Source: Borreliella californiensis (GTDB taxonomy: Bacteria > Spirochaetota > Spirochaetia > Borreliales > Borreliaceae). From it: a DNA stretch of 64,000 bases. This document shows, piece after piece, positions 44,292-54,102 of this stretch. A model generated the notes under the pieces. The model made no database searches. It saw nothing but the letters and a program-made list of their open reading frames with translations, and was not told where the DNA came from. Each line of letters starts with the position of its first letter. The first letter of the stretch is position 1. A program made the position numbers and the translations under genes. The stretch lies in NCBI RefSeq assembly GCF_014205885.1, contig NZ_JACHFB010000001.1, positions 124,001 through 188,000 of the forward strand. The letters run 5' to 3'.

Positions 44292-45131
44292 AGTGTTGGA
44301 AATTTGTATAAATTCTTCAACAGAAATGTTTTCAGGCCTTTTGTCTAGATATTTTTCTAAAAAATTTTCCCTTAGAGTAGCTTTATTTGCGACGAAATTA
44401 ATAATGGTGTTTTTTAATTTCTTTCTTCTGCTTGAAAATACAGTTCTAACCAATTTGTTGAATTCTTTGAAGTCTTTTATGTTGTTTTTTTTAGGAATTA
44501 ATTTTAGTGTTGTAGACTTAACTTTAGGTGTAGGATAAAAATTGTTTTCTCCTATATCTAATATTTTAATTGTCCTGAAGTGTGATTGTACTAAGACTGT
44601 AAATGAAGAATAATTTTTGCTATTTATTTTTGCAGTTATTCTGTCGGCTAATTCTTTTTGCACTGTGAATACCATTTCTTTTAAAAAGTTTTCTTCAATT
44701 AATTTAGATATTACTTTTGATGCAATATTGTATGGCAGGTTTGAAAATATTTTATCAATGTTTTGATTTTCGTTTTTGTATTTTTTTAAAAAATCCCCTT
44801 TTATCAATTTAAAGTTTTTTAATTTTCCGAATTTTTCATTTAATATTTCTGAATATTTTAAGTCAATTTCAAATACGGTTAAAAGATTAGGTTTTTTTAG
44901 TAAAATCTCAGTCATTGCGCCAAGGCCTGGACCAATTTCCCAGATTTTTTCATTTTCTTTTATATCTAAGCTTTCTATTATTTTTTGCCTTATGCTTTCG
45001 TTTATTAGATAGTTTTGTCCCCACAATTTTCTTGGGGCGATTTTTCTTTCTTTTAATGTTTGTTTTATGCTAGCTATGCTGTTATAGTTGATGTTCATAG
45101 ATAAAAGAGATAGTACCATATTATTTTCCAT
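44274..45131 (-). CDS. rsmA: 16S rRNA dimethyladenosine transferase
   Basis: Up to 285 residues. It dimethylates two adjacent adenines near the 3' end of 16S rRNA. SAM-binding motif I is KIWEIGPGLGAMTEILL; the acidic VFEIDLKY, the catalytic IFSNLPYNIASKVIS (NLPY motif) and FYPTPKVKSTTLKLIP are present. Older name ksgA. The start is uncertain: ATG at 45131, 45119 or 45098, none with a strong ribosome-binding site. Convergent overlap with pta. Confidence 0.94.
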   Translation of the reverse strand: MENNMVLSLLSMNINYNSIASIKQTLKERKIAPRKLWGQNYLINESIRQKIIESLDIKENEKIWEIGPGLGAMTEILLKKPNLLTVFEIDLKYSEILNEKFGKLKNFKLIKGDFLKKYKNENQNIDKIFSNLPYNIASKVISKLIEENFLKEMVFTVQKELADRITAKINSKNYSSFTVLVQSHFRTIKILDIGENNFYPTPKVKSTTLKLIPKKNNIKDFKEFNKLVRTVFSSRRKKLKNTIINFVANKATLRENFLEKYLDKRPENISVEEFIQISNTLNAYH

Positions 45132-45154
45132 AATGCAGCTATTTTAAAATTATT

Positions 45155-46405
45155 TTAATTTTTTTTAGTTTCGTTATTATAAATAATGTAAGTTATAAGA
45201 AGAATACTTAATATTAAAAATAAAGGTATTTGGTGGTGCTTGACTATAAAGAATTTGCTAAAAAATGTTGCTGTAATTTTTATTGTTTGGAATATGTAGG
45301 CATTTATAAGGTCAAGGAGAAAAAACAAATTTAAGCTTAAAAAGTAAGTTATTAGGCTTAATATTGTTATTGCTAAGAAAATTAATATTAATGGAATAAT
45401 TATTAAATTTGACAATATTGATATTGGTGTTAGATCAAAATTATTAACATAAATTACTGGTGAGGTGAATATTTGAATAAAAAATGTTGTAAGCATTGAT
45501 GATGCTAGCCTGTTAAGACCATATCTATTTTTTAGATGAACTGATGCTGATATCCCTATTGTTGCAAGATAGGAGAGCTTAAATCCTATTGAATTTAGTG
45601 TTTCAGGGAATACAAAAGCATTTATTATAAAACTAATAGATGTGCAGCTTATTAAATTAATTTTGCCGTAAATTAGTTTGTATATTATAAGAGATTCTGT
45701 CATTAGAAATGCTCTTAGCGTTGAGGGTGCAAATCCAGCTAATATTAGATAATTTAATAAAATTATGCTTAGTATTAAGTATTTTAATTTTTCATTTGTG
45801 ATTATTAAAAGCAAATAGTAACTTATTAAGCTTATTAGATAAAAATGCAGTCCAGATACTACTAAAATGTGGGCAATTCCTGCATTTTGAAATAATGTTT
45901 TTTCATATTTTGTTATTTCTGATTTTATGTTCAAAATTATTGCTTTTGAAAAATGGGAATAACTAGGATTTAATGTAGTAAAAAAATTGTTTAATGTATT
46001 TATGTATTTTTCTCTAAGCTTGGCAAAAAAGGGTCTTTTAATAAGTTTTATTTTTCGATTTTCAATTTTAATGATATCTCCTATTTTGTAAATATTTTCA
46101 ATATTTTTGAAGCTAAATTTATATATATTTGATTTATTATCAATTACTTCTATAATGGTTTTTGAATATTTTTTAAAATTTTTAATAGTTGTTATTTGGT
46201 AAATATTTTTTTTAAATGTTTTGAAATTTAATCTAGCTTGAAAGCCCAATAATAATATTGTGCAAAAAATAAAACTAAGTGCTAAGTGTTTGTTATTTTT
46301 TATAATAAAAAATAATGCTATTATTGTGTTAAAATAAATTAAATTGAGTTTTAAATAGTATTGAATTGATAAGTTAAGTGAAATAAGTACAAATATTAAA
46401 ATCAT
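45155..46405 (-). CDS. ComEC/Rec2-like membrane protein lacking the hydrolase domain (BB0591-like)
   Basis: 416 residues with about ten membrane helices. A small N-terminal soluble domain (about residues 50-120) is followed by the competence core: SHFSKAIILNIKSEITKYE, FQNAGIAHILVVSGLHFYLI (the HLLAISGLH-type motif) and LAGFAPSTLRAFLMTESLII ('G..pS..RA..M'). Full ComEC proteins are about 700-800 residues and end with a metallo-beta-lactamase domain; this one stops after the membrane core. Natural competence is not known in Borrelia, so either another hydrolase assists or the role has changed. Confidence 0.85.
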   Translation of the reverse strand: MILIFVLISLNLSIQYYLKLNLIYFNTIIALFFIIKNNKHLALSFIFCTILLLGFQARLNFKTFKKNIYQITTIKNFKKYSKTIIEVIDNKSNIYKFSFKNIENIYKIGDIIKIENRKIKLIKRPFFAKLREKYINTLNNFFTTLNPSYSHFSKAIILNIKSEITKYEKTLFQNAGIAHILVVSGLHFYLISLISYYLLLIITNEKLKYLILSIILLNYLILAGFAPSTLRAFLMTESLIIYKLIYGKINLISCTSISFIINAFVFPETLNSIGFKLSYLATIGISASVHLKNRYGLNRLASSMLTTFFIQIFTSPVIYVNNFDLTPISILSNLIIIPLILIFLAITILSLITYFLSLNLFFLLDLINAYIFQTIKITATFFSKFFIVKHHQIPLFLILSILLITYIIYNNETKKN

Positions 46406-46486
46406 TTATAATATTCCTATTTTTATTTAGAAATAATTATATTTTGAATTTTAATTTGTTTTTATTAATCAATCAATACTCATTCG

Positions 46487-46515
46487 TTGACAATTAATAA
46501 TTATTTAATTAGAAT
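46487..46515 (+). promoter_or_regulatory. Consensus sigma-70 promoter abutting the CPBP protease start codon
   Basis: TTGACA (46487-46492), 17-bp spacer, TAGAAT (46510-46515): full -35 match and five of six at -10. The start of transcription is expected at about 46521-46523, which is the ATG itself. No ribosome-binding site fits between them. Confidence 0.65.
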
Positions 46516-46520
46516 ACTTT

Positions 46521-47234
46521 ATGCAATTGTTAAAAAATAAATATTCATTAAATCGGGCTTTGCTTGATCTTTTTTTGGCTTACACGATTGTTTATTTGGC
46601 ATCTCCTTTTGAAAATGTTAATTCAGAATTTTGGAATGTTGATAAAAATCATTTTTATTTTTGGCTTTCAAGATCTTTTTTAATTATTTTTATAATTTAT
46701 TTTTTCAAACTTACCAGTTCTTATGATGATTTTAGAGTAGAGTTTTTTATTCCTAAATTTAAATTTATTTTTATTTGGGAGTCTGTTTTAATTTTTATTA
46801 AAACAGTATTGACTGCAATGATAGTTATTTTTTTACTAGCTTTGTTACTTGAATATCTGTTGCCAGAATCGGTACTTGTCTATTATTTCCAAAACAATAC
46901 TGGATTTAATTGGAAGATTAGCAGTAAAAAAACATTTTTTTTAATGTCTTTTACCTCTTTTTTTACAGGGGCTTTTGAAGAGCTTTTTTACAGGGCTTTT
47001 GTTATTACTAAGTTTACACAAATGGGATTTTCTGTTGTAGTTGCTGCTATTCTTAGTAGCATGTTTTTTGCTTATGGGCATTTATATTATGGAATTTTGG
47101 GATTTTTGATTACATTTATATTAGGGATAATTTTTGCTTTTATCTATTTAAGGTATAAAAATGTATATTATGTGATTTTTATACATAGTTTTTATAATAT
47201 TATTGTTAGCAGTCTGTTGCTTTTTTTAAATTAA
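46521..47234 (+). CDS. CPBP (CAAX/Abi-type) intramembrane metalloprotease (BB0592-like)
   Basis: 237 residues with about seven membrane helices. The CPBP motifs are present: E153-E154 in GAFEELFYRAFVI (EExxxR), FAYGHLYYG with the second-motif His, and FIHSFYNI with the last His/Asn pair. Bacterial members are proposed intramembrane proteases; substrates here are unknown. The predicted promoter places the transcript start at the ATG, so the mRNA is probably leaderless. Followed by the acyl-CoA ligase after 26 bp. Confidence 0.85.
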   Translation: MQLLKNKYSLNRALLDLFLAYTIVYLASPFENVNSEFWNVDKNHFYFWLSRSFLIIFIIYFFKLTSSYDDFRVEFFIPKFKFIFIWESVLIFIKTVLTAMIVIFLLALLLEYLLPESVLVYYFQNNTGFNWKISSKKTFFLMSFTSFFTGAFEELFYRAFVITKFTQMGFSVVVAAILSSMFFAYGHLYYGILGFLITFILGIIFAFIYLRYKNVYYVIFIHSFYNIIVSSLLLFLN

Positions 47235-47260
47235 TTTTAAAATGTTATGAGGGGGATTTT

Positions 47261-49198
47261 ATGAGTGATACTGTGCCCAAGCGTTTTAAAGAGGTGGTGG
47301 CTCTTTATAGTGAGCTTGATATTTTTATATATAAGGAAGGGGAATCGAAAAGTTTTAAGAAGCAAATATACGCTGATTTTTGGAATGAGACAAAAAGAGT
47401 GGCTTCTGGACTTTTGCATTGTGGCATTAAAAGGGGAGAAAAGGTTGTAATTATTTCTGATTCTAGAAGAGAATGGATAATAATCGACGTTGCTACTTTG
47501 GGGTTGGGCTGCATTGATGTTCCTAGGGGAAATGATTCTTCTGAGGATGAATTAACTTATATTATTAACCATTCTGAATCCACTTTTATTTTTGTTGAAA
47601 ACAATAAGCAACTTCACAAAGTTTTATCCAAAAAACATGATCTTAGATTGGTGAGATGCATTGTTGTTATTGATGATGATAAATCTTATGATGAAAAAAT
47701 AGGCAATATTGCTGTATTTTCTTATAAAAAATTACTAGAACTTGGAGCTGAGTATTTAAGAGCTAATCCAAAATCATTTGATATAGAGATTGAAAAAGGT
47801 TCTTTAAAAGACATTGCAACTATAATATATACTTCTGGTACAACAGGTATGCCAAAGGGAGTAATGTTGAGACATGAATCTTTTATTTTTCAATTAGATA
47901 GGCTTTATGATTATCTTCCAACGCTTAAACCCGGCAAGATAATGATTTCTATTCTTCCCCTTTGGCATTCTTTTGAGCGGGCTTGTGAGTATATAGTTGC
48001 TTTAAAGGGTATAGCGATTGCATATTCAAAGCCTATAGGTCCTATTTTATTAAAAGATTTTTTACTTTTAAATCCTCAAATGATTATTTCTGTACCTAGA
48101 ATTTGGGAAGGTATAAGAATAGGTATTATTAAAAAGGTATCAGAATCTTTTATTAAGAAGCTTGTGTTTGGAGGGTTTTTAAAAATTGGAATTGTTTATG
48201 CAAAGCTTAAGGAGAGATTTTTAGGGCTTTCTCCTATTTATAAAAAAACCAATTTATTTATTTCACTTTTTTCAAAATTATTTTTATTTGTTGGGATTGT
48301 TTTAATTTTTCCTATTAAATTATTAGGCGATATTTTAGTATTTAAAAAAATAAAAAATGCCCTTGGACAAAATTTTGAATTTGGAGTTTCTGGTGGTGGA
48401 GCGTTGGTTGATTATGTTGATTATTTTTTTAAGGCTGTAGGGATTAAGGTCCTTGAAGGTTATGGTCTTACTGAAATGGGCCCTATTTTGAGTGTTAGGC
48501 GTCTTAAGGGCCCCGTAGCAAGAACTGTAGGGCCTATTTTGCCAGATATTGAATACAAAGTAGTCGGAGTTGATGGTAATGTTTTGCCTTATGGAGAAAA
48601 AGGCGAGCTTTGGGTAAGGTCACCACAGATAATGAATGGCTACTTTAAGGATAAGGCTAAGACCAATGAAGTTTTAACAGAAGATGGTTGGTTTAACACT
48701 GGAGACTTGGTTAGATTAACAATTAATAATGAAATTTCAATTGTTGGTAGAAGCAAAGATACAATTGTTCTTAGAGGTGGGGAAAATATTGAGCCCGAGC
48801 CTCTTGAAAGAGTTTTGGGTAAATCTTTGTTTATTGAAAATATTATGATTGTTGGCCAAGATCAAAAATTTTTGGGAGCCGTTATTGTGCCTAATTTTGA
48901 TAATCTTGAAAAGTGGGCAAATTCTAGTGGAGTGTCTTTTTCTTCTAGAAGTGATTTATTGGCCAATGAGGACGTTAATAAACTTTATTCTAAGCATATC
49001 TCAGACACTATTAATACCAAATTAGGTTTTAAAAATTTTGAAAAAATAGTAGGCTTTGTTTTACTTCAGGAGCCCTTTTCAATTGGAGAAGAGCTTACCA
49101 ATACTCTTAAGTTAAAAAGATATTATATATCCAAAAAGTATGAAGATAAAATAAAATTGATTTTTAGCAAAAGTGACTTAGATTTAAACGGATATTAG
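47261..49198 (+). CDS. Long-chain acyl-CoA ligase (BB0593-like)
   Basis: 645 residues of the adenylate-forming family. It activates fatty acids to acyl-CoA through an acyl-AMP. The AMP-binding P-loop is IIYTSGTTGMPKGVMLRH; then LPLWHSFERACEY, VSGGGALVDYV, LEGYGLTEMGPILSVRR, GWFNTGDLVRLTINN and GRSKDTIVLRGGENIEPEPLE. The usual final Lys motif is in the region ending TLKLKRYYISKKY. GAGGGGG precedes the ATG. Lyme spirochaetes scavenge host fatty acids, so this serves lipid uptake. Its stop codon is inside the terminator stem. Confidence 0.93.
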   Translation: MSDTVPKRFKEVVALYSELDIFIYKEGESKSFKKQIYADFWNETKRVASGLLHCGIKRGEKVVIISDSRREWIIIDVATLGLGCIDVPRGNDSSEDELTYIINHSESTFIFVENNKQLHKVLSKKHDLRLVRCIVVIDDDKSYDEKIGNIAVFSYKKLLELGAEYLRANPKSFDIEIEKGSLKDIATIIYTSGTTGMPKGVMLRHESFIFQLDRLYDYLPTLKPGKIMISILPLWHSFERACEYIVALKGIAIAYSKPIGPILLKDFLLLNPQMIISVPRIWEGIRIGIIKKVSESFIKKLVFGGFLKIGIVYAKLKERFLGLSPIYKKTNLFISLFSKLFLFVGIVLIFPIKLLGDILVFKKIKNALGQNFEFGVSGGGALVDYVDYFFKAVGIKVLEGYGLTEMGPILSVRRLKGPVARTVGPILPDIEYKVVGVDGNVLPYGEKGELWVRSPQIMNGYFKDKAKTNEVLTEDGWFNTGDLVRLTINNEISIVGRSKDTIVLRGGENIEPEPLERVLGKSLFIENIMIVGQDQKFLGAVIVPNFDNLEKWANSSGVSFSSRSDLLANEDVNKLYSKHISDTINTKLGFKNFEKIVGFVLLQEPFSIGEELTNTLKLKRYYISKKYEDKIKLIFSKSDLDLNGY

Positions 49199-49228
49199 AC
49201 AAGAAAATGTTGTAACATTTTCTGTCTA
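49196..49228. terminator. Bidirectional hairpin terminator between acyl-CoA ligase and argS
   Basis: TAGACA-(A)-GAAAATGTT pairs with AACATTTTC-TGTCTA: 15 base pairs with one bulged A and a tiny loop, followed by a T-rich stretch. It contains the stop codon of the plus-strand gene and touches the stop of argS on the minus strand. Confidence 0.75.
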
Positions 49229-50983
49229 CATTTTTAACATATAAGGGATATTGAGTAGGTACATGCAATTTTTTATTGTTTGTAATATGGCTTTTAAAAA
49301 TTCGATTCTTGCAGCTGTTAAATCAGTATTGTTTATGTCTATTACTTTAACTTCTTGATAGTATGCACTAAAATGCTTTGCAAGCGAGTATGTATAGCTG
49401 GTAAGTATTGAGGGGCTTAAATCTTTTGCCGCCTTGATTATATTTTCTTCTAATTCCGATATAATTTTAATAATTTCCCACTCTTTTTCATGTTTTAAAA
49501 GTTCAAAATCAATTTTTTCCATTACAGGAATAGAAAGTGCATTGTATTTTTCAAGAATGCTATTAATTCTTGCTCCAACATATTGGATATATGGCCCAGA
49601 ATTTCCTGTAAAAGATAGGCTTTCTTTTTTATTAAATACAATATCTTTATGTATGGCTGATTTTAGCAGATAATAGTGAATTGCTCCTAGTGCAATATTT
49701 AAGGCATTTTTTTTAGCACTATCTTTATTCTCAATTTTTTGTGTAATTTCAGGCATTATTGATTCCATTAGCTCTAAGATTAAATTATCCGCGTCAATTA
49801 CATTGCCTTCTCTTGATTTCATTTTTCCATCAATAAGATTAACCATCCCATGTGACAAATGAATGAGTTTTTTGTTTTTAGAAATTCCTAATTTTTCTGA
49901 TACAAAAAATAAGCTTTTGAAGTGCTGAATTTGTTCACTTCCAACTACATAAATCATTTCTTCAAAATTAAATTCTTTTGTTCTAACTGTTATATTTCCT
50001 AAATCTTGGGTAAGATAAATAGATGTTCCGTTTGATCTTATGAGCACTTTTTGTTTTATGGTAGTGTCTTCTTTTCCACCTGAGCCCAAGGGTAAGTCAA
50101 TGCATATTGCACCATCTTCTCGTTTGTAACAAAATCCTTTTTTAAGCCCTTCTAACACGACATTTTTTCCAACTTCAAAAATTTCACTTTCAAGGTAAAT
50201 TTTATCAAATGAGGTGTTTGTAATTTTGTAAGTTTCTTTTATTCCTTCAATTGCCCAGTTATTTAGTTTTTTCCAAAGTTCAATTGTGCTTGTATCTTTT
50301 TGTTCCCATTTTAAAAGCAGATCTTGAATTTCTTTTTCAGCATTTTCATTTTCTTGCGAGTATTTATTGTATTTAACATAAAAATCGCCAATTAAATGGT
50401 CTCCTTTTTTAAAAGCTTTTTCAGGGGTAATATCATTTCCAAATTTTTTGTATGCAAGCATTGACTTGCAGATATGAACTCCTCGGTCATTTATTAAGTT
50501 TATTTTTGTAATTTTTGCACCCACAGTCTTTAATATTCTTGAAAGACTTTCTCCTATTACGTCATTCCTAAGATGTCCTACATGTAGTGGTTTGTTTGTA
50601 TTTGGCGATGAAAATTCTAATATTATTTTTTTATTGTCTAGATATTTGCTTGCTCCATAGGCATCTTTTTGGGCATTTACCATTTGTATTGTATTTTTTA
50701 TATATTCTTTTCTAGGAATTTTAATATTTAGGTAAGGACCCATAGCTTTAATTTCGTATTTAGCTTTAAGGACTTTTATTATTTCTTCAGAGATGGTTTC
50801 AATAGGAAGTTTCAAGGTTTTGCTAAGCTCAAATATTAATATAGAAATATCTCCCAGATCACTTTTTGGAGGTTTTTGAATATTTATATTGATATTGGTT
50901 AGCTTTATGTTATTTAATAATGCTAGATTGGAAGCTACAATGCTAATTTCGTTTTTAATCTTTTTTTTAACACTTTTAATCAT
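49226..50983 (-). CDS. argS: Arginyl-tRNA synthetase
   Basis: 585 residues, class Ia. The N-terminal Add1 domain is followed by the HIGH motif in [53 protein letters not shown] (KMSK-like) and the C-terminal DALR anticodon-binding domain ([20 protein letters not shown]) match the family. The start is ATG at 50983, preceded by AAAGAGGAAAAAA. It overlaps the end of the preceding gene by 8 bp, and the start region has been copied in tandem into that gene. Confidence 0.96.
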   Translation of the reverse strand: MIKSVKKKIKNEISIVASNLALLNNIKLTNININIQKPPKSDLGDISILIFELSKTLKLPIETISEEIIKVLKAKYEIKAMGPYLNIKIPRKEYIKNTIQMVNAQKDAYGASKYLDNKKIILEFSSPNTNKPLHVGHLRNDVIGESLSRILKTVGAKITKINLINDRGVHICKSMLAYKKFGNDITPEKAFKKGDHLIGDFYVKYNKYSQENENAEKEIQDLLLKWEQKDTSTIELWKKLNNWAIEGIKETYKITNTSFDKIYLESEIFEVGKNVVLEGLKKGFCYKREDGAICIDLPLGSGGKEDTTIKQKVLIRSNGTSIYLTQDLGNITVRTKEFNFEEMIYVVGSEQIQHFKSLFFVSEKLGISKNKKLIHLSHGMVNLIDGKMKSREGNVIDADNLILELMESIMPEITQKIENKDSAKKNALNIALGAIHYYLLKSAIHKDIVFNKKESLSFTGNSGPYIQYVGARINSILEKYNALSIPVMEKIDFELLKHEKEWEIIKIISELEENIIKAAKDLSPSILTSYTYSLAKHFSAYYQEVKVIDINNTDLTAARIEFLKAILQTIKNCMYLLNIPYMLKM

Positions 50984-51081
50984 TTTTTTCCTCTTTAACG
51001 CTTTTAGTCATTTTTTCCTCTTTAACGCTTTTAGTCATTTTTTCCTCTTTAACGCTTTTAGTCATTTTTTCCTCTTTAACG
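50973..51081 (-). repeat. Tandem 27-bp repeat made of the argS ribosome-binding site and start region
   Basis: Three perfect 27-bp copies (51001-51027, 51028-51054, 51055-51081) and a fourth copy (50973-51000) with one substitution and one extra T. On the minus strand each unit reads AAAGAGGAAAAAATGACT followed by AAAAGCGTT, that is a ribosome-binding site, ATG and the first codons of argS. In the upstream gene it encodes VKEEKMTKS repeated. The extra base in the last copy moves the true argS ATG into another frame and ends the upstream gene. Confidence 0.95.
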
Positions 51082-51656
51082 CTTGTTAGTATATTGATTA
51101 ATAGTAAAATTAAAGACGCTACAATAAAAATGTTTGAGCTATGGGATGACATTTTTGTATTTATAAGTCCTTTTATTATAGGTATTTCATTGTTAAAAAG
51201 CTTTAAATTTCCCGTGTTTAATATTTCTCTAATAAGTGATGTTATTGAGCTTAGAGCAATGAAAATTAAAATTGGAATTTTAGAATATTTAATTATTATT
51301 GATGGATTTTTTAAGATTTTAAAAGGTTCGTTTTTATGAAATGATATTATTATGGCTATTAAAATGGGTATTGAAAATTTAAATTCTTTGTATAGCGTGG
51401 GTGTTAAATAGAACATGAACAAGTAAGTTAGACTAGTAAAAATTCCTATTATTAATAGATATATCCCTAATATATGGCTTTTATATTTTTTCAGTTCTAT
51501 TTGATTGATTATTAGGGCAGGAAGTATAATGCATATTGAAATCCAAACAGATGCGATACTAGCATCTAAAAAGTTTTTTGTATAAGCAAAAATAGGAAAT
51601 AACATTAAATGGCTTTTAAGATATTTCTCAGTATTATAAAATGTCTTTTTTTGCAT
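50976..51656 (-). CDS. RnfE/NqrD-like integral membrane protein with repetitive C-terminus (BB0595-like)
   Basis: 226 residues, about six membrane helices, normally hypothetical. The pattern [19 protein letters not shown] resembles 'LGlCP.LavT.s..nal.m', and [20 protein letters not shown] with [17 protein letters not shown] resembles 'iRIpvfilIiA..VT' and 'LYk.lGifIPLIvvNC' of RnfE/Nqr[14 protein letters not shown] resembles 'iREilG.Gtl.'. Length is also close to RnfE (about 230). Conserved iron-ligand cysteines of this family are not visible. The last 33 residues are the VKEEKMTKS repeats, outside any conserved core. AAAGGA precedes the ATG; co-oriented with the chemoreceptor upstream and argS downstream. 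Confidence 0.55.
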   Translation of the reverse strand: MQKKTFYNTEKYLKSHLMLFPIFAYTKNFLDASIASVWISICIILPALIINQIELKKYKSHILGIYLLIIGIFTSLTYLFMFYLTPTLYKEFKFSIPILIAIIISFHKNEPFKILKNPSIIIKYSKIPILIFIALSSITSLIREILNTGNLKLFNNEIPIIKGLINTKMSSHSSNIFIVASLILLLINILTSVKEEKMTKSVKEEKMTKSVKEEKMTKSVKEEKND

Positions 51657-51677
51657 ATTATTTCCTTTTAATCTAGT

Positions 51678-53825
51678 TTATTTGGTTTTAAATTGATCTG
51701 TACTTTCACTAATTCCAGAAATGTGACTTGAGTTTGTAGTTCCTAAAACCTTAATACGCTCAATTGCTTCTACTAGTTTATTAATCTCTTCTTTTAAACC
51801 TTTCATTGAGTTTGAGACCGTAATATTAATTTCTCCTAGAAGTTTAATAGTACTAATGATTTCTTTGTTGCCTCTAAACATATCATTTGAACCAATTTTT
51901 ACTTCATATGTTATTTCCCGCATTGTATTTAAAGCCTTTAAAATTTCTTGGCTACCTATTGATTGTTCTTGCATTGTATGATTTATTTCTTCTATTACTT
52001 GAACAACTAAATTGATTGAGTCGAATATTTGGTTGAAAGCTTTATTTGTTAATTCAGAGGTGTTTACGGTTTTGGTTATTGAATCCATTATTTCATTAAT
52101 TGATGAGGCAACAGATTCTGATTGTGATGTCACTTGTTCTGCTAGGTCTTTTATTTCTTCTGCGACAATGGCAAATCCTTTTCCAGCTTCACCAGCATGA
52201 GATGCTTCAATTGCAGCGTTCATTGAGAGCAGGTTAGTTTGACTTGCTATAGATGAAATTAAAGAGTTTGCTTCTTGTAATCTTGTTGAGTTTTTGAAAA
52301 TCTCTTTGATTTGAGTAATAACTTCTTCTTGTTTTTTTCGCCCATCATCAGAGAATCTTTTTAGTTCTTCTGTGCTTTTTGCAGCTTTTTGAGTTATTTC
52401 TGTTATTGATTGTATTCCTCCTATCATTTCTTCGATAGCTGATGAGGATTGTTCAACGCTTGCAGCTTGAGTTTCAATTGAATTATCAAGAGATGAAATA
52501 TTTTTTGAAAGACTTTCAATTATATTTGTTGTATTAGAGATGAATTCCACTTGTTTTTCTACTTCTTCTTGTGTTTTTTCTATGTATTGATTTGAATTTT
52601 TAATTGTATTATGAGTTTTATTTATTTCGCTAAATAAATGGTCTCCGTTTTCTTTAAGCAATTTTACTCGTTCTTGTAGCGAATTAATTACATGTTTTAG
52701 ATTTTCAATAAAATGCCCAAAAAGATTTATTGTTGAGCTTATTGAATCTTTGCCTTTTGATTCGATTTTAAATGTTAAGTCACCGTTTTTAACTTTTGGA
52801 ATGACAACATTGAGTTTGTCTATTTTTGATATTATTAAAGTTTTTATTGTTGATATCATTATTAATATAAAAATTATTACCAAAATAAATATAATGGAAA
52901 GTGAAACCAATCTCATATGTTTAAATTCTTTTGAAAATATGCTATTATAGTCTATTTTTATTCCTAAGTACCAATGGGATGTTGTGATTCTTGCTAAGGA
53001 GATTATTTCATTTGAATTGCTTGTATTGTAATTTGTTTTTCCTTGAGATAGTGCATTTAATATTTGAGTTAATGTTTTTGGGTTAAAGCTAAATATGTGT
53101 TTTATGTTTTTTAAAATTTCGTCTTTTCCTCCAAATGCATCCCCACTATTGTTTATTAAGTATACATTAAAGTATTTTGACGAGTTTTGGCTGCTTGCAT
53201 TTTGTTCTAGCAAGGAGTTTTCCAAAAGCAGTAAAAGATATTCTTTTAGTTCGGCAATTTTTTCTGAAATGTCAGCATATAAAATAATATATCCAATATT
53301 AGATTTTTTTGAATCTGTTATTTTATATGCTATTGGAATATAAAAATTGTTATTTATTTTTACTAAACTGTTGTGAAGAATTGAAATTTGAAATGTATTT
53401 ATGGCTTTGCCCAGAAGCAATTCTTTTAAGCTTATATATTGGCTGTTTCTTTTTTTTTCACTTGATGCGATTATGTATCCATCTTTGTTTGCATACTCTA
53501 TTATTTTAATAAAAGACGGTAGTGTAATTAAAATTTTATCAGATACTAAGTGCTCTTCACTTTTGTTATTTAGAATTGCAGATTTATAATCATATTTGGT
53601 TGTTAATATGCTTAAAGCTTTTATTATTTCTTTAGATTCATCAGAAAAGCTTTTAATCATTGCTTGGTTAATGAATTTTGTGAAGTCTTGAAGTTCTTTT
53701 GTTATGATTTTTTTATAGCCTTGATCTAGTAGTAAAAAGGTTGTTGCAATAATGATTATTGTGTATGCCAAAATTATAAAATTGAATTTATAAAAAAGGC
53801 TAGAGTTAAGTTTCTTTCTTTTCAC
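51678..53825 (-). CDS. mcp: Methyl-accepting chemotaxis protein (BB0596-like)
   Basis: 715 residues. Membrane segment 1 at about residues 15-35, a periplasmic sensor of about 270 residues (dCache-like size), membrane segment 2 at about 310-330, HAMP, then a long cytoplasmic coiled coil. The signalling tip is [20 protein letters not shown] followed by [20 protein letters not shown]. Start GTG at 53825 with GAGGGGA upstream. No C-terminal NWxxF tether for CheR/CheB. Divergent from the next chemoreceptor across 277 bp and first gene of an operon reaching argS. Confidence 0.94.
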   Translation of the reverse strand: MKRKKLNSSLFYKFNFIILAYTIIIIATTFLLLDQGYKKIITKELQDFTKFINQAMIKSFSDESKEIIKALSILTTKYDYKSAILNNKSEEHLVSDKILITLPSFIKIIEYANKDGYIIASSEKKRNSQYISLKELLLGKAINTFQISILHNSLVKINNNFYIPIAYKITDSKKSNIGYIILYADISEKIAELKEYLLLLLENSLLEQNASSQNSSKYFNVYLINNSGDAFGGKDEILKNIKHIFSFNPKTLTQILNALSQGKTNYNTSNSNEIISLARITTSHWYLGIKIDYNSIFSKEFKHMRLVSLSIIFILVIIFILIMISTIKTLIISKIDKLNVVIPKVKNGDLTFKIESKGKDSISSTINLFGHFIENLKHVINSLQERVKLLKENGDHLFSEINKTHNTIKNSNQYIEKTQEEVEKQVEFISNTTNIIESLSKNISSLDNSIETQAASVEQSSSAIEEMIGGIQSITEITQKAAKSTEELKRFSDDGRKKQEEVITQIKEIFKNSTRLQEANSLISSIASQTNLLSMNAAIEASHAGEAGKGFAIVAEEIKDLAEQVTSQSESVASSINEIMDSITKTVNTSELTNKAFNQIFDSINLVVQVIEEINHTMQEQSIGSQEILKALNTMREITYEVKIGSNDMFRGNKEIISTIKLLGEINITVSNSMKGLKEEINKLVEAIERIKVLGTTNSSHISGISESTDQFKTK

Positions 53826-54102
53826 TAAGTCCCCTCAAAATTTTGTTTTTTCATAAAATTTTATAAAATTTTTAAAACATTAAATTTTTAGTATTCTATA
53901 TGTTTTATTATATAATTATATATGCATGTAGCTAAATAATAAAATAATTATTTGCAAATATTTGAAGGATTTAATCTTTAAGATTTAGAAAGAAGGGTTT
54001 AATTTGCCAATTGTTATTAGTAATTATTTGTATATGATTTATGAAGGCGAAAGTTTTGTTTTAAGATTTTAATCATACTAATGTTATGTTTGGAGAGCTT
54101 TT

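Noticed and set aside
50973..51081. CRISPR-like short direct repeats
   Set aside because: The 27-bp units are directly adjacent with no spacers and are translated as VKEEKMTKS; they copy the argS start region.
53880..53935. AT-rich palindromes between the two chemoreceptor genes as an origin or operator
   Set aside because: TATAATTATATA-type palindromes are expected by chance at this base composition; no DnaA-box cluster is seen.
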